A stretch of DNA of 64,000 nt from Flavobacteriales bacterium (GCA_016715995.1 JADJXF010000008.1:62001-126000); one strand, 5' to 3'; counted from the stretch's first letter, positions 1-8,605 are shown. Made by a program: numbers and translations. Notes: generated by a model from the letters alone, not told the origin.

Positions 1-1
1 C

Positions 2-109
2 ATCAACACGGTGCTTGAACTGAACGGCAGCCTGGCGGCCGGCATGTACATGGTGAACATCACCGCTGGTGAGCAGGTGTACACCGAGCGCTTGGTAATC
101 CAGCCGTAA
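2..109 (+). CDS. C-terminal end of a T9SS sorting-domain protein (partial)
   Basis: Only the last 35 codons lie in the window; the start is beyond the left edge. The tail carries 'GSLAAGMYMVNITAG' followed by 'YTERLVIQP' and a TAA stop. This 'L..GxYxV.i..G.......kl.v' pattern is the end of the type A Por-secretion (T9SS) C-terminal sorting domain, which takes exoproteins across the Bacteroidota outer membrane and is removed at the surface. The nature of the cargo cannot be told from this fragment. A strong hairpin follows about 25 bases after the stop. Confidence 0.75.
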   Translation: MNTVLELNGSLAAGMYMVNITAGEQVYTERLVIQP

Positions 110-132
110 GGCAGCAACAACGGACCTGATGG

Positions 133-162
133 CGAAGGCCGCCCCATGTGGGGCGGCCTTCG
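133..162 (+). terminator. Hairpin terminator after the T9SS protein gene
   Basis: A perfect 13-bp stem (133-145 pairing with 150-162) around the loop ATGT, very GC-rich, lies 24 nt after the stop codon. The tail (TGTTAACGG) is only weakly U-rich, so this may be a terminator or a 3'-end stabilising hairpin. Confidence 0.65.
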
Positions 163-465
163 TGTTAACGGCCAGCGGGCAGCCAGTCCTGAGCGCACGC
201 ATTCGTTTCCAGGGGGCCACCTGCCACACCCTCGGAGAGGTGGGGGGATTTGACCCTGCGCCTGGCTGATTTATCGGCCTGTCATTCAGTCCGTTGCGCA
301 GTGCGATTCGACCGTTCGTGGACCCCGTGGCGCCGCACGGTAGACTCACATGCTGCTGGGGATAGAACCCTGCGTTAGTCAGGCAACCGGCGGGATTGTG
401 GACCGTCTCTTTGCATGGAACCCGCCCGTATCGTATCGACCTGAACGTACCTAAGCCTGCAAGCC
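163..465. other. Non-coding stretch with no recognisable feature
   Basis: About 300 bases between the terminator-like hairpin and the next gene. I see no convincing reading frame, RNA gene or repeat. The usual -7 element is poor here: the nearest candidates are CTCTTTGC near 406 and TACCTAAG near 449, neither a good match. Confidence 0.4.
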
Positions 466-915
466 ATGGATACCCTGAATGCCTTCCACGACTACTTCTA
501 CTACAAGCTCGGAATGGGGAGCGCCTTCTACTATGCCATCGGGTTCATCGCCGCCATCGCGGTGCTGGCTCAATGGAGGCTGTATGAGAAATGTCGTCAA
601 CCGGGCTTGGCCGCCTTCGTGCCGATTTGGAACATCGTCATCTTCCTGAGGATCGTCGGCCGCCCGGCCTGGCAGGGCTGGCTCATGCTCATTCCCATCT
701 ACGGGCAACTTTACTTCATCCCGAAGATCTGGATTGAGGTGGTGCAGTGTTTCGGCAAGCGCAGCCTGCTCGATTACGTGCTCGTGATCGCACTCAACGG
801 CCTTTACATCCTCAACCTGGCCTTGGGCGACGACCAGTATCTCGGTCCCCTGCGTGGCCAGGCCCCATTGCCACCGCCGCATAAAGTAGCGCAGGCCCGC
901 CCTCAATTGGCGTGA
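466..915 (+). CDS. Small multi-pass membrane protein, DUF5684-like
   Basis: A 149-residue protein with four hydrophobic segments (about residues 20-37, 48-66, 69-87 and 99-117). The second and third contain 'AFVPIWNIVIFLRI' and 'LIPIYGQLYF', the 'vPiyn...l.' pattern typical of DUF5684. The same module is found at the N-terminus of some Bacteroidota signal peptidases I, but no peptidase domain follows here. The last 25 residues are Pro/Ala/Gln-rich and probably cytoplasmic. Function unknown. It stands alone between a terminator-like hairpin and the DUF6090 pair, and a second hairpin follows its stop. The start is the first ATG before the first membrane segment. Confidence 0.7.
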   Translation: MDTLNAFHDYFYYKLGMGSAFYYAIGFIAAIAVLAQWRLYEKCRQPGLAAFVPIWNIVIFLRIVGRPAWQGWLMLIPIYGQLYFIPKIWIEVVQCFGKRSLLDYVLVIALNGLYILNLALGDDQYLGPLRGQAPLPPPHKVAQARPQLA

Positions 916-944
916 AGAAGAGCTGAGGCCGCTTCACGCCGCCG

Positions 945-978
945 CAACGCCCTTGCCGATCCGCCGGTAAGGGCGTTG
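945..978 (+). terminator. Hairpin terminator after the DUF5684-like gene
   Basis: A perfect 10-bp stem, CAACGCCCTT (945-954) with AAGGGCGTTG (969-978), loop of 14, followed by TCGTTCC. A second inverted repeat, GCGTGAAG (910-917) with CTTCACGC (932-939), overlaps the stop codon just upstream. Confidence 0.6.
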
Positions 979-1013
979 TCGTTCCCGGATGGTTGCTACC
1001 ATTGCAGCGCTCC

Positions 1014-1742
1014 ATGAAGCTCTTCAACACCGTCCGCAAACGCTTGCTCGACGATGGGCGCTTCAAGCGCTACCTGGTCTATGCAGCGGGCGAAATCATC
1101 CTGGTGGTGATCGGCATCCTCATCGCTCTGCAGCTGAATGCTTGGAAGGCCGATGCGAAGGACCGCAGCGTGGAGCAGACCTATCTCCGAAACCTGCGTG
1201 ACGACCTTGTTCTTCAGCAGGAAATCATTGACGATCAGATTACACACGAATCCAGCAAGGTGGTACTGGCCGACTCCGCGATGGCCTGCTTCATGAGCGG
1301 GTGCCCGTTGGATGTCCTCGAGACCCTGTTGACCGGTGTCGGCAACCTGTACCAACGCAAGACCTTCATTGCCAACCAGCCCACCTTCAACGACCTGCTC
1401 TCCTCCGGCAATATGGCATTGCTCACGGATCTGAAGGTGAAATCGGAACTGATGCGGTATCACCAGGATCTGGAGCTGCAGGCCACGGTGATCAACTCGA
1501 ACAACCGCCTGCTCATCGACCAGCAGTTCGGCCAGAGCATGATGGAGAACGCGCTTGGCTTCGGCTTGAACGAGCAAGGTGATGTGGACAACACCCAGCG
1601 TTTGACCGGCTCCCAGCGCTATCGCCTGCGCACGCTGCTGCGCATGCGCAAGCGGATCTCTGAACTGCATCGTGAGCGCTGCATGGCGTTGAAGGAGCAC
1701 ACGGAGACGATGAAGGCCGTGCTTGAGATGGCGATCAGATAG
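1014..1742 (+). CDS. DUF6090 family membrane protein (tandem copy 1)
   Basis: A 242-residue protein. The N-terminus (MKLFN...) has a basic, Leu-rich stretch, then a single transmembrane segment about residues 22-43 containing 'GEIILVVIGILIALQLN', the DUF6090 hallmark. The rest (about 200 residues) is predicted helical and extra-membrane, with 'YHQDLELQ' and 'SNNRLLIDQ'. Function unknown; the family is common in Bacteroidota, often in tandem copies. I chose ATG 1014 over the in-frame TTG at 993 because it gives the same N-terminus and exactly the same length (242) as the next gene. TACCATTG at 997-1004 is a plausible weak -7 element. The two copies share most of their first 45 residues and much less afterwards. 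Confidence 0.8.
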   Translation: MKLFNTVRKRLLDDGRFKRYLVYAAGEIILVVIGILIALQLNAWKADAKDRSVEQTYLRNLRDDLVLQQEIIDDQITHESSKVVLADSAMACFMSGCPLDVLETLLTGVGNLYQRKTFIANQPTFNDLLSSGNMALLTDLKVKSELMRYHQDLELQATVINSNNRLLIDQQFGQSMMENALGFGLNEQGDVDNTQRLTGSQRYRLRTLLRMRKRISELHRERCMALKEHTETMKAVLEMAIR

Positions 1743-1794
1743 GGGTCGCCAGCCCAGTAGCTCTGCCTACTTCAGCACTTCCTGTCGGTCAGCC

Positions 1795-1802
1795 TACTTT
1801 CG
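1795..1802 (+). promoter_or_regulatory. -7 element TACTTTCG for DUF6090 copy 2
   Basis: TACTTTCG matches the TAnnTTYG pattern seen before many genes here and ends 8 nt before the ATG at 1811. The second DUF6090 gene therefore probably has its own promoter with a very short leader. Confidence 0.55.
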
Positions 1803-1810
1803 GTCAGCCC

Positions 1811-2539
1811 ATGAAACTCTTCAACAAGGTCCGGCAACGCTTGCTCGATGAGGGCCGCCTCAAGCGCTATCTGGTCTATGCAGCGGGCGAGATCATCTTG
1901 GTGGTGATCGGCATCCTCATCGCTCTGCAGCTGAATGCTTGGAAGGCGGACCAACGGGACCGGGTCTCGGAAAAGGTCCATTTGGAGAACCTCCGGGAAG
2001 ACCTGCACTTGCAGCTTGAGGTCATACACGCCCAGATGGTGCATGATACCAGCATGACCCTGCGGGCGGATTCGGTGATGGCCTTCTTCTCCGGTGGCAT
2101 GAGCCTGGAAGACTTCGAAGGAAGGGTCTACGGTAGTCGGTCGCTGGGTTGGCGCAAGACCTTCGTGGCCAGCGACGCCACGTTCAAGGTGCTGCTTTCC
2201 ACCGGCGGCATGAATCTGATCGACGAGCCACAACTGCGCACCGACCTGATGCGCTATCACCAGCAACTGGACTACACCACCCAGGTGGTCAACACGAACA
2301 ACCGGTTGATCGATGAGTTGTTCAGCCTGAACGCGGCAAGCAACGCACCGAGCTTCTCACGCGACGCTCAGGGGCGACTGGAGAACAATGTTGAACTGAG
2401 CGGCCAGGATCGGTATCGCCTCTTCGAGAGCATTGAACAACGCCGCGGCCTAAGCCAGATCGCGCTCGGCATCTGCGAGAAGCAGCGCATCGCGACGGAA
2501 CGAATGATCGCGCGACTGGATCAGGCAATCAAGCGCTGA
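1811..2539 (+). CDS. DUF6090 family membrane protein (tandem copy 2)
   Basis: A 242-residue paralogue of the preceding gene, same length, 68 bases downstream. Residues 1-45 are nearly identical to copy 1, including the segment 'GEIILVVIGILIALQLN', and the nucleotide sequence there is nearly identical too. Beyond the membrane segment the proteins share only scattered motifs such as 'DLMRYHQQLDYTTQVVNTNN' against the equivalent 'ELMRYHQDLELQ' region. Function unknown; membrane-anchored with a large soluble helical domain. It has its own -7 element (TACTTTCG, 1795-1802). Its 3' end faces alaS, which converges on it 4 bases away. Confidence 0.8.
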   Translation: MKLFNKVRQRLLDEGRLKRYLVYAAGEIILVVIGILIALQLNAWKADQRDRVSEKVHLENLREDLHLQLEVIHAQMVHDTSMTLRADSVMAFFSGGMSLEDFEGRVYGSRSLGWRKTFVASDATFKVLLSTGGMNLIDEPQLRTDLMRYHQQLDYTTQVVNTNNRLIDELFSLNAASNAPSFSRDAQGRLENNVELSGQDRYRLFESIEQRRGLSQIALGICEKQRIATERMIARLDQAIKR

Positions 2540-2543
2540 ACAC

Positions 2544-5207
2544 CTATCCCAATAGTTCCGCAGCCTTCTTCAGCGCCTCGGCCATGCCGCCGGGCTCTTT
2601 ACCGCCGGCTGTGGCGAAGTCGGGCTGGCCGCCGCCGCCGCCTTTGATGGCGGGGCTGATCTGCTTGATGATGTCCACCGCCTTCAGGCCTGTGGCATCC
2701 GTGAAAGCCTTTCCCAAAGACACGGCCAACAGCGGTTTGCCATCGATCACCGAGCCGGCCACGAAGGCCAGGTCCGTGTGCTGTTCGCGCAGCGCAAAGC
2801 CAAGATCCTTCAGCCCTTGCGCGTCGAGATCGATCTGCTCTACAAGCACCTTAACGCCCTTCCCATTTGTCTTCGCTTTCGCGGGAATCGATGAGGCGTA
2901 GCGCTTCACCTTCTCCTTTGCGGCCTTCTCCAATTCCTTACTGAGCGCGGCGTTCTGCTCAGCGAGCTTCTGCACGGCGGCCACCACGTCGGCAGGGCGC
3001 TTCAGCAGCTCCTCGATGGCCTCCAGCTTCGCCAGCTTCCCGTTAATCATGCGCTCAGCTTCCACGCTGGTGATGGCCTCGATGCGGCGGATGCCCGCGG
3101 CTAAGGCGCTCTCGCTCACGATACGGAACGGACCGATGACACCGGTGCGCGGCACATGCGTGCCACCGCAGAGCTCAACGCTTGGACCGAACTTCACCAC
3201 GCGTACGCTGTCGCCGTACTTCTCGCCGAACAAGGCCATCGCCCCCATGGCCTTCGCTTCCGCAATGGGCACGTTGCGCAGGTCCTCGAAAACGATGTCC
3301 TCGGTGATCATGGCGTTCACTTCGTGCTCGATGGTCTTCAGCTCTTCGGGTGTGACCTTGCTAAAGTGGCTGATGTCGAAGCGCAGCCGATCGGGCGCCA
3401 CGAGCGAGCCCTTTTGCTCCACGTGCGTGCCCAGATGCTTGCGCAGGGCGTGATGCAGCAAGTGCGTGGCCGTGTGGTTGCGCGCGGTGAGGATGCGGCG
3501 TTGGGTGTTCACTTGCACCATAACCGATTTCTCCACGTCCTTCGGCAGCTCCTTGGTGAAGTGTACGATGAGCTGATTCTCGCGCTTGGTGTCGACCACA
3601 TCAATACGGTCAATTCCTTGGATGAGCCAGCCTTGGTCGCCTACCTGCCCTCCGCCTTCGGGATATAAAGTCGTGCGGTCAAGAACAATCTGAAACAACT
3701 CGCTTCCCTTGGCCACTATCTTCCGATATCGAAGCACTTTGGCGTTGCATCCAAGCGCATCATAACCAAAGAACTCTGTTTCGCCCGCCTGCAGTTCAAC
3801 CCAATCACTGGTCGAAATAGTCGTTGCAGCCCGGCTTCGTTGCTTCTGTTTCTGTAGCTCAGTTTCGAACCCAGCCATGTCGACTTTCACCCCTTGCTCT
3901 CTCGCCATGAGCTGCGTGAGGTCGATGGGGAAGCCGTAAGTATCAAAGAGCTCAAATGCCTTAGGTCCAGAAATAGCCATCTCCTTCCCGAATACGTCGG
4001 TCTTTCTACCTGGAAGTGACTCAATTCGAATGCGTTCTTCTGAAATGATTTGCTCGAGTCGCTTAATACCCTGATGAAGCGTCCGAAAGAAGGATTGCTC
4101 CTCCTCCTGCACTACGCTCAGAATCAAGGGCAGTTGTTTTCGGAGCTCGGGGAACTGCTCCCCCATCACCTGCTCGAGCTTGCCAATAACAACACCTAAG
4201 AAAGGGCCTGTGAATGCTAAGAAGCTATAGCCGTACCGCACCGCTCGCCTGAGTATTCTGCGGATCACGTAACCCGCGCCGGTGTTGCTGGGCAGCTGGC
4301 CGTCCGCAATGGCAAAGGCGATGGCTCGAACATGGTCGGCAATAACACGCATTGCGATATCAGCCTTCTCATCCCTTCCATATTCCTTCACAGTGAAGCT
4401 CAACCGCGCGATGGATTGGATCAGCGGCTGGAACACATCCGTGTCATAGTTGCTGCGCTTGCCTTGCAGCACCATGCACAAACGCTCGAAGCCCATGCCG
4501 GTGTCCACATGCTGCGCGGGCAGCTCAACGAGCGAGCCATCAGCCTTGCGCTCGAACTGCATGAACACATTGTTCCAGATCTCGATCACCTGCGGGTGGT
4601 CATTGTTCACCAGATCACGGCCGGGCTTCTCCTTCTTCTCTTCCGCTGTGCGCACGTCCACATGGATCTCCGTGCAGGGGCCGCAAGGCCCGGTGTCGCC
4701 CATTTCCCAGAAGTTGTCCTTGCGCGAGAAGGGCAGAATGCGCTCTTCCGGCATGTACTGCTTCCACAGCGCACGCGTCTCCTCATCAGCGGGCAGGCCG
4801 TCCTTCTCATCGCCCCCGAAGTAGGTGACGTAGATGTTCTCCTTGTCGATCTTGTACTCATCGACCAAGAGCTCCCACGCCCACGCAATCGCTTCCTTCT
4901 TGAAGTAGTCTCCGAAGCTCCAGTTGCCGAGCATCTCGAACATGGTGTGGTGGTAGGTGTCGATGCCCACCTCCTCCAGGTCGTTGTGCTTGCCGGAAAC
5001 GCGCAGACACTTCTGCGTGTCGGCGATGCGCTTGTGCTTCGCTTCGCTGTTGCCCAGGAAGAGGTCCTTGAACTGGTTCATGCCCGCGTTGGTGAACATC
5101 AAGGTGGGATCATCCTTGATTACCATCGGCGCGCTGGGCACGATGGCATGGCCGCGCTGGGCGAAATGGTCGAGGAACTTCTGGCGGATCTGCTGGGACG
5201 TGAGCAT
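2544..5207 (-). CDS. alaS: Alanine--tRNA ligase
   Basis: An 887-residue class II aminoacyl-tRNA synthetase charging tRNA-Ala in the cytoplasm. The N-terminal catalytic domain has 'TNAGMNQFKDLFLG' and 'GDTGPCGPCTEIH'. The central editing domain has 'HTATHLLHHALR' and 'CGGTHVPRTG', whose His and Cys residues bind zinc. The C-terminal C-Ala domain ends in a Gly-rich 'GGGGGQPDFATAGG' stretch. Length is normal. The start at 5207 is supported by a TACCTTCG element (5232-5239 on this strand) 24 nt upstream, and it is divergent from the M23 peptidase gene. The middle of the gene, roughly 3650-4440, is visibly less GC-rich and uses different synonymous codons from the flanks, which suggests a mosaic gene. 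Confidence 0.97.
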   Translation of the reverse strand: MLTSQQIRQKFLDHFAQRGHAIVPSAPMVIKDDPTLMFTNAGMNQFKDLFLGNSEAKHKRIADTQKCLRVSGKHNDLEEVGIDTYHHTMFEMLGNWSFGDYFKKEAIAWAWELLVDEYKIDKENIYVTYFGGDEKDGLPADEETRALWKQYMPEERILPFSRKDNFWEMGDTGPCGPCTEIHVDVRTAEEKKEKPGRDLVNNDHPQVIEIWNNVFMQFERKADGSLVELPAQHVDTGMGFERLCMVLQGKRSNYDTDVFQPLIQSIARLSFTVKEYGRDEKADIAMRVIADHVRAIAFAIADGQLPSNTGAGYVIRRILRRAVRYGYSFLAFTGPFLGVVIGKLEQVMGEQFPELRKQLPLILSVVQEEEQSFFRTLHQGIKRLEQIISEERIRIESLPGRKTDVFGKEMAISGPKAFELFDTYGFPIDLTQLMAREQGVKVDMAGFETELQKQKQRSRAATTISTSDWVELQAGETEFFGYDALGCNAKVLRYRKIVAKGSELFQIVLDRTTLYPEGGGQVGDQGWLIQGIDRIDVVDTKRENQLIVHFTKELPKDVEKSVMVQVNTQRRILTARNHTATHLLHHALRKHLGTHVEQKGSLVAPDRLRFDISHFSKVTPEELKTIEHEVNAMITEDIVFEDLRNVPIAEAKAMGAMALFGEKYGDSVRVVKFGPSVELCGGTHVPRTGVIGPFRIVSESALAAGIRRIEAITSVEAERMINGKLAKLEAIEELLKRPADVVAAVQKLAEQNAALSKELEKAAKEKVKRYASSIPAKAKTNGKGVKVLVEQIDLDAQGLKDLGFALREQHTDLAFVAGSVIDGKPLLAVSLGKAFTDATGLKAVDIIKQISPAIKGGGGGQPDFATAGGKEPGGMAEALKKAAELLG

Positions 5208-5231
5208 GCGGGCAAGCTGGCGAATGGCGCG

Positions 5232-5239
5232 CGAAGGTA
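5232..5239 (-). promoter_or_regulatory. -7 element TACCTTCG for alaS
   Basis: Read on the minus strand, TACCTTCG lies 24 nt before the alaS ATG, within an 87-bp intergenic region that also carries the divergent element for the M23 peptidase gene. Confidence 0.6.
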
Positions 5240-5279
5240 AAAGGTGTGAATAGTGCGCGTCGGCATTATCGGCATCGGA

Positions 5280-5287
5280 TAGATTCG
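5280..5287 (+). promoter_or_regulatory. -7 element TAGATTCG for the M23 peptidase gene
   Basis: TAGATTCG ends 7 nt before the ATG at 5295, so the transcript is expected to have almost no leader. Confidence 0.5.
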
Positions 5288-5294
5288 CCTACGG

Positions 5295-6266
5295 ATGGCC
5301 GAGCACAAGTACCGCTTCAACCCGAAGACGCTCAACTTCGAGCGGATCAGGCTGAGCACCTGGCAGAAGGTGCGGCGCACCACCTTGCTCCTGCTGCCGG
5401 GCCTCTCGGTCGGGCTGCTGGGCATCTTCCTCGTGTACCAGTTCGTCGACAGCCCCAAGGAGGCCTTGCTGCGCCGCGAGAACCGGCAGCTGCTCGTGCA
5501 GTATGAACTTCTGAACAAGCAACTGGCCGAACTGGAAACGGTGATGGCCGATGTGCGCCGCCGTGACGACAACATCTACCGCGTGATCTTCGAGGCCGAC
5601 CCCGTCCCGACGGATATGCGCATGGCCGGCGTGGGGGGCATCAACCGGTACCGCGACCTAGCAGGGTATGCGAACACCGACCTCGTGGTGGAGACGCGCA
5701 AACGGCTGGATCAGTTGACCCGGCAGGTGGTGGTGCAGTCGAAATCGATGGATGAGGTGGCCTCGCTGGTGCTGCGGAAGCAGGAGATGCTCGCCTGCAT
5801 TCCGGCGGTGCAGCCGATTCCGAATGAGGACCTCACGCAGACCGCAGGAGGCTTCGGTTGGCGCATCCATCCCATCCACAAGATCCAGAAGTTCCACGCC
5901 GGCATGGACTTCACCGCCAAGCCGGGCACGCCCATCCACGCCACCGGCGACGGTCGCGTGGTCTATGCCGAGTATGGCACCAACGGATACGGCATGCACG
6001 TGGTCATCGACCATGGCTACGATTACCACTCCCTCTACGCCCACCTGAGCAAATTGGAAGTGCGCGCGGGCCAGAAGGTGAAACGCGGCGATGTGATCGG
6101 ATTGGTGGGCAATACCGGGTTGAGCGTGGGGCCGCATCTGCACTATGAGGTGCACAAGGGCGGCGAGGCCGTGGACCCGGCGAACTACTACTTCAACGAC
6201 CTCTCGCCCGAGGAATACGCGCGCATGCTGCAGATTTCGCGCAATGCCGGGCAGGCGCTGGATTGA
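5295..6266 (+). CDS. Membrane-anchored M23 family metallopeptidase
   Basis: A 323-residue cell-wall peptidase. A short basic N-terminus precedes one transmembrane segment (about residues 33-51, 'TTLLLLPGLSVGLLGIFL'), then a coiled coil (about 60-90), a linker, and a C-terminal M23/LytM domain from about residue 185. The domain has the zinc motif HxxxD in 'HAGMDFTA' and HxH in 'HLHYEVHKGG', so it is likely catalytically active, cleaving peptidoglycan cross-bridges in the periplasm. The layout (TM - coiled coil - LytM) is common in Bacteroidota and resembles division-associated EnvC/NlpD-type proteins, but the exact role is unknown. Divergent from alaS; the MerR-type gene follows 42 bases later with its own -7 element. 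Confidence 0.9.
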   Translation: MAEHKYRFNPKTLNFERIRLSTWQKVRRTTLLLLPGLSVGLLGIFLVYQFVDSPKEALLRRENRQLLVQYELLNKQLAELETVMADVRRRDDNIYRVIFEADPVPTDMRMAGVGGINRYRDLAGYANTDLVVETRKRLDQLTRQVVVQSKSMDEVASLVLRKQEMLACIPAVQPIPNEDLTQTAGGFGWRIHPIHKIQKFHAGMDFTAKPGTPIHATGDGRVVYAEYGTNGYGMHVVIDHGYDYHSLYAHLSKLEVRAGQKVKRGDVIGLVGNTGLSVGPHLHYEVHKGGEAVDPANYYFNDLSPEEYARMLQISRNAGQALD

Positions 6267-6294
6267 TCGCCATCCATTGAGCGGGAGACATCGG

Positions 6295-6302
6295 TACATT
6301 CG
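6295..6302 (+). promoter_or_regulatory. -7 element TACATTCG for the MerR-type gene
   Basis: TACATTCG ends 6 nt before the ATG at 6309. If transcription starts about 7 nt after the element, the mRNA is leaderless. Confidence 0.5.
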
Positions 6303-6308
6303 CCATCG

Positions 6309-6692
6309 ATGCCGCTCAAGCCCAAGACCATCGAGAAGATCTACTGGACCATCGGCGAGGTGGCGGAAGAGCTGGGCGTGAACACCTCATCCATCCGGTT
6401 CTGGGAGCGTGAGTTCGGCACCATCACGCCGAAGCGCACCAATCGCGGCGATCGCCTCTACACGCGAAAGGAGATTGACCATCTCCGCACCATCCAGCAT
6501 CTGGTGAAGGACAAGGGCTTCACGCTGCACGGAGCGAAAAGCCAGTTGAAGCAAGGCATGGTAGATGCGCAAGCGAAACCCGAGGATCACCTGCGCGAGG
6601 TCGCTGGGCGACTGTCCGAACTGCGTGCGAAGCTGCTGACCCTTCGTGGTGAGCTGGGGCCTGCCGCCCTGAAAGGGCCGAAAGCCGACTAA
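6309..6692 (+). CDS. MerR family transcriptional regulator
   Basis: A 127-residue DNA-binding protein. Residues about 10-75 form a MerR winged helix: 'IYWTIGEVAEELGVNTSSIRFW', then 'EREFG' and 'GDRLYTRKEIDHL'. The remainder is a helix continuing the domain ('LVKDKGFTLHGAKSQL') and a coiled-coil-like dimerisation tail. There is no cysteine or other obvious ligand-binding extension, as in the short MerR proteins of Bacteroidota often found next to M23 peptidase genes. The target is unknown. It may be co-expressed with the peptidase, but it has its own near-leaderless promoter element. Confidence 0.85.
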   Translation: MPLKPKTIEKIYWTIGEVAEELGVNTSSIRFWEREFGTITPKRTNRGDRLYTRKEIDHLRTIQHLVKDKGFTLHGAKSQLKQGMVDAQAKPEDHLREVAGRLSELRAKLLTLRGELGPAALKGPKAD

Positions 6693-6713
6693 GCCGCTGC
6701 GCCCACCGGACCG

Positions 6714-7616
6714 ATGACTAGCCGATTGCTCTGCTCGCCGCGAACGTGGCGCCGGCTCGGCCTGCTCCACCGTATAGGTCTGTTGCGATGGATGAACCTG
6801 ATTGTTCGCGGAGAGCAGTTCGGCCGCCAGTTGCGGATTCCCGTGCGTCGGGGGGTGGGACTTGATTGGTTGCTTGATGGCGAGGCGTGGGCCGACCCGA
6901 TCTACACGGCCCTGCTCCCAGCTGTCGACGGTGTTTTCGTGGATGTTGGCGTGAACCTTGGCCAATCGCTGGTGCGGGTGAGGCTGCTTGAAGAGAACCG
7001 TGCCTACCTCGGCTTCGAGCCCAATCCGCATTGCATCGCTTACACGGAGCGGCTGCTCCGCTTGAATGACCTTGGCCCTGCCCGTATCATCCCAGCTGCG
7101 CTCGCGGATTCCGACGGCGAGGCTGACTTGCTCTTCACGCGCGAGGACCCAGCCGATCCGAGCGCAACCATCATCGCAGGTTACAAAGGACCGGCAGCAA
7201 TCCGGAGCCGCCGCCGTGTGTCGATGCGCTCATTCCAGTCCGTGGAGACCGAGCAACCCATTGGTCGCATCGGCATCCTGAAGATCGACGTGGAAGGGGC
7301 CGAGTGCGAGGTCCTGCGTTCCATGCGCGAGCGCCTTGCCAAGGACCGCCCGGTAGTGCTCATCGAGATCCTGCCTACTGGTGTGCCGCCCTTGCCCATC
7401 CGGCTGCAGCGGCAACGCGAGATTGAAGCGCTCTTCGTTGAACTGGACTATCACTTGCATCGCGTGCGCAACAAACCCGGTGATCAGCGACTGGAAGCCA
7501 TGCACGGGCCCATCGCTGTGCACAACGATCAGGATCTGGCCAATTTCATCGTCCTGCCCATCGAACGGGAAGAGCAACTGCTTCCGCTCCTCTACGAGGC
7601 CATGAGTCAGCAATAA
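6714..7616 (+). CDS. FkbM family methyltransferase (copy 1)
   Basis: A 300-residue SAM-dependent methyltransferase. Motif I is 'FVDVGVNLGQSLVRV' (about residues 78-92), followed by 'YLGFEPNPHCIAY', 'LADSDGEADLLF' and 'IGILKIDVEGAECEVL', the FkbM signature; 'DRPVVLIEILP' closes the fold. FkbM enzymes O-methylate sugars or small molecules; with an ADP-heptose epimerase next door, a glycan substrate is plausible but not shown. It is paralogous to the gene at 8657. Its last 10 bases overlap the 3' end of the opposing epimerase gene. Confidence 0.88.
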   Translation: MTSRLLCSPRTWRRLGLLHRIGLLRWMNLIVRGEQFGRQLRIPVRRGVGLDWLLDGEAWADPIYTALLPAVDGVFVDVGVNLGQSLVRVRLLEENRAYLGFEPNPHCIAYTERLLRLNDLGPARIIPAALADSDGEADLLFTREDPADPSATIIAGYKGPAAIRSRRRVSMRSFQSVETEQPIGRIGILKIDVEGAECEVLRSMRERLAKDRPVVLIEILPTGVPPLPIRLQRQREIEALFVELDYHLHRVRNKPGDQRLEAMHGPIAVHNDQDLANFIVLPIEREEQLLPLLYEAMSQQ

Positions 7617-8575
7617 GCGCCCTTCGCCAGGTAGTTCAATACGTAATCCGCCACGCCTTCCTCGAGCGAATGGAAGGGCGCGGCGTAACCGATGCCCTTC
7701 AACCGGGCCATGTCGGCTTCCGTGAAGTACTGGTACTTGTCCCTGATATCCGCCGGTGTGTCTATGAATGTGATATGCTCCGGTCGTTCCATCGCATCGA
7801 ATGTTGCGCGCGCAAGGTCGACGAAGCTGCGCGCCTTGCCGCTTCCCAGGTTGTAGAGCCCGCTATGCTTCCGGTGCTCCATGAGGAAGAGGCATACGGC
7901 GCACACGTCCTTCACGTAGACGAAGTCGCGCAGCTGCTCTCCGTCCTTGAAATCGGGCCGGTGGCTGCGGAACAACCGCATGGTGCCCTGGGCCTGAATC
8001 TGGTTGAACGCATGGAAGACCACGCTCGCCATACGGCCTTTGTGATATTCGTTGGGGCCGTACACGTTGAAGAACTTGAGGCCCGCCCAGAAGAAAGGCT
8101 TGCGCTCTTGGGACAGTGCCCACTGATCAAAGGTGTTCTTGCTCTCGCCGTAGGGATTCAGCGGCCTCAGCCGGAACGGAAGCGTCTCATCAGCATCGCT
8201 GTAGCCCAGCTCCCCTCCGCCATAGGTGGCCGCGCTGGACGCATAAACCAGTGGTATTCCATAACGCACGCAAGCCTCCCACATCCGCTGGCTATAGCGC
8301 ACGTTCAACTCGTCGAAGACCGCCTTGTTGAACTCGGTGGTGTCGGTGCGCGCGCCGAGGTGGAAGATGAACTGCACTAGTTTCTCGTTGACATCGAGCC
8401 ATTCGAAGAACCCGGCTCGTTCTATCCGTGCGGCGAGCTTCTTCCCGGCGAGGTTGGGCGCTTTGTCGCCGCGGGAGAAATCATCCACCGCCACGATGTC
8501 CTGCCAACCTTGCCGGAGCAGCTCGCCGACCAATGCGCTGCCAATGAAGCCTGCCGCTCCTGTAACGATGATCAT
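7607..8575 (-). CDS. hldD: ADP-L-glycero-D-manno-heptose 6-epimerase
   Basis: A 322-residue extended short-chain dehydrogenase. It starts with the Rossmann motif 'MIIVTGAAGFIGSALVGEL', has 'YASSAATYGGGE' and the active-site YxxxK in 'YGESKNTFDQW', and ends with the HldD-like 'AAPFHSLEEGVADYV'. It interconverts ADP-D- and ADP-L-glycero-manno-heptose, the donor for LPS inner core or S-layer glycans. Start at 8575, just before the Rossmann motif; an upstream in-frame start (8890) would add 105 residues that fit no family. TAATTTCG (8606-8613, minus strand) lies 30 nt upstream. It is divergent from the second FkbM gene. Confidence 0.9.
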   Translation of the reverse strand: MIIVTGAAGFIGSALVGELLRQGWQDIVAVDDFSRGDKAPNLAGKKLAARIERAGFFEWLDVNEKLVQFIFHLGARTDTTEFNKAVFDELNVRYSQRMWEACVRYGIPLVYASSAATYGGGELGYSDADETLPFRLRPLNPYGESKNTFDQWALSQERKPFFWAGLKFFNVYGPNEYHKGRMASVVFHAFNQIQAQGTMRLFRSHRPDFKDGEQLRDFVYVKDVCAVCLFLMEHRKHSGLYNLGSGKARSFVDLARATFDAMERPEHITFIDTPADIRDKYQYFTEADMARLKGIGYAAPFHSLEEGVADYVLNYLAKGAYC

Positions 8576-8605
8576 CGGTGCCGTGGGTTCATTTCGCGAA
8601 TCGGA

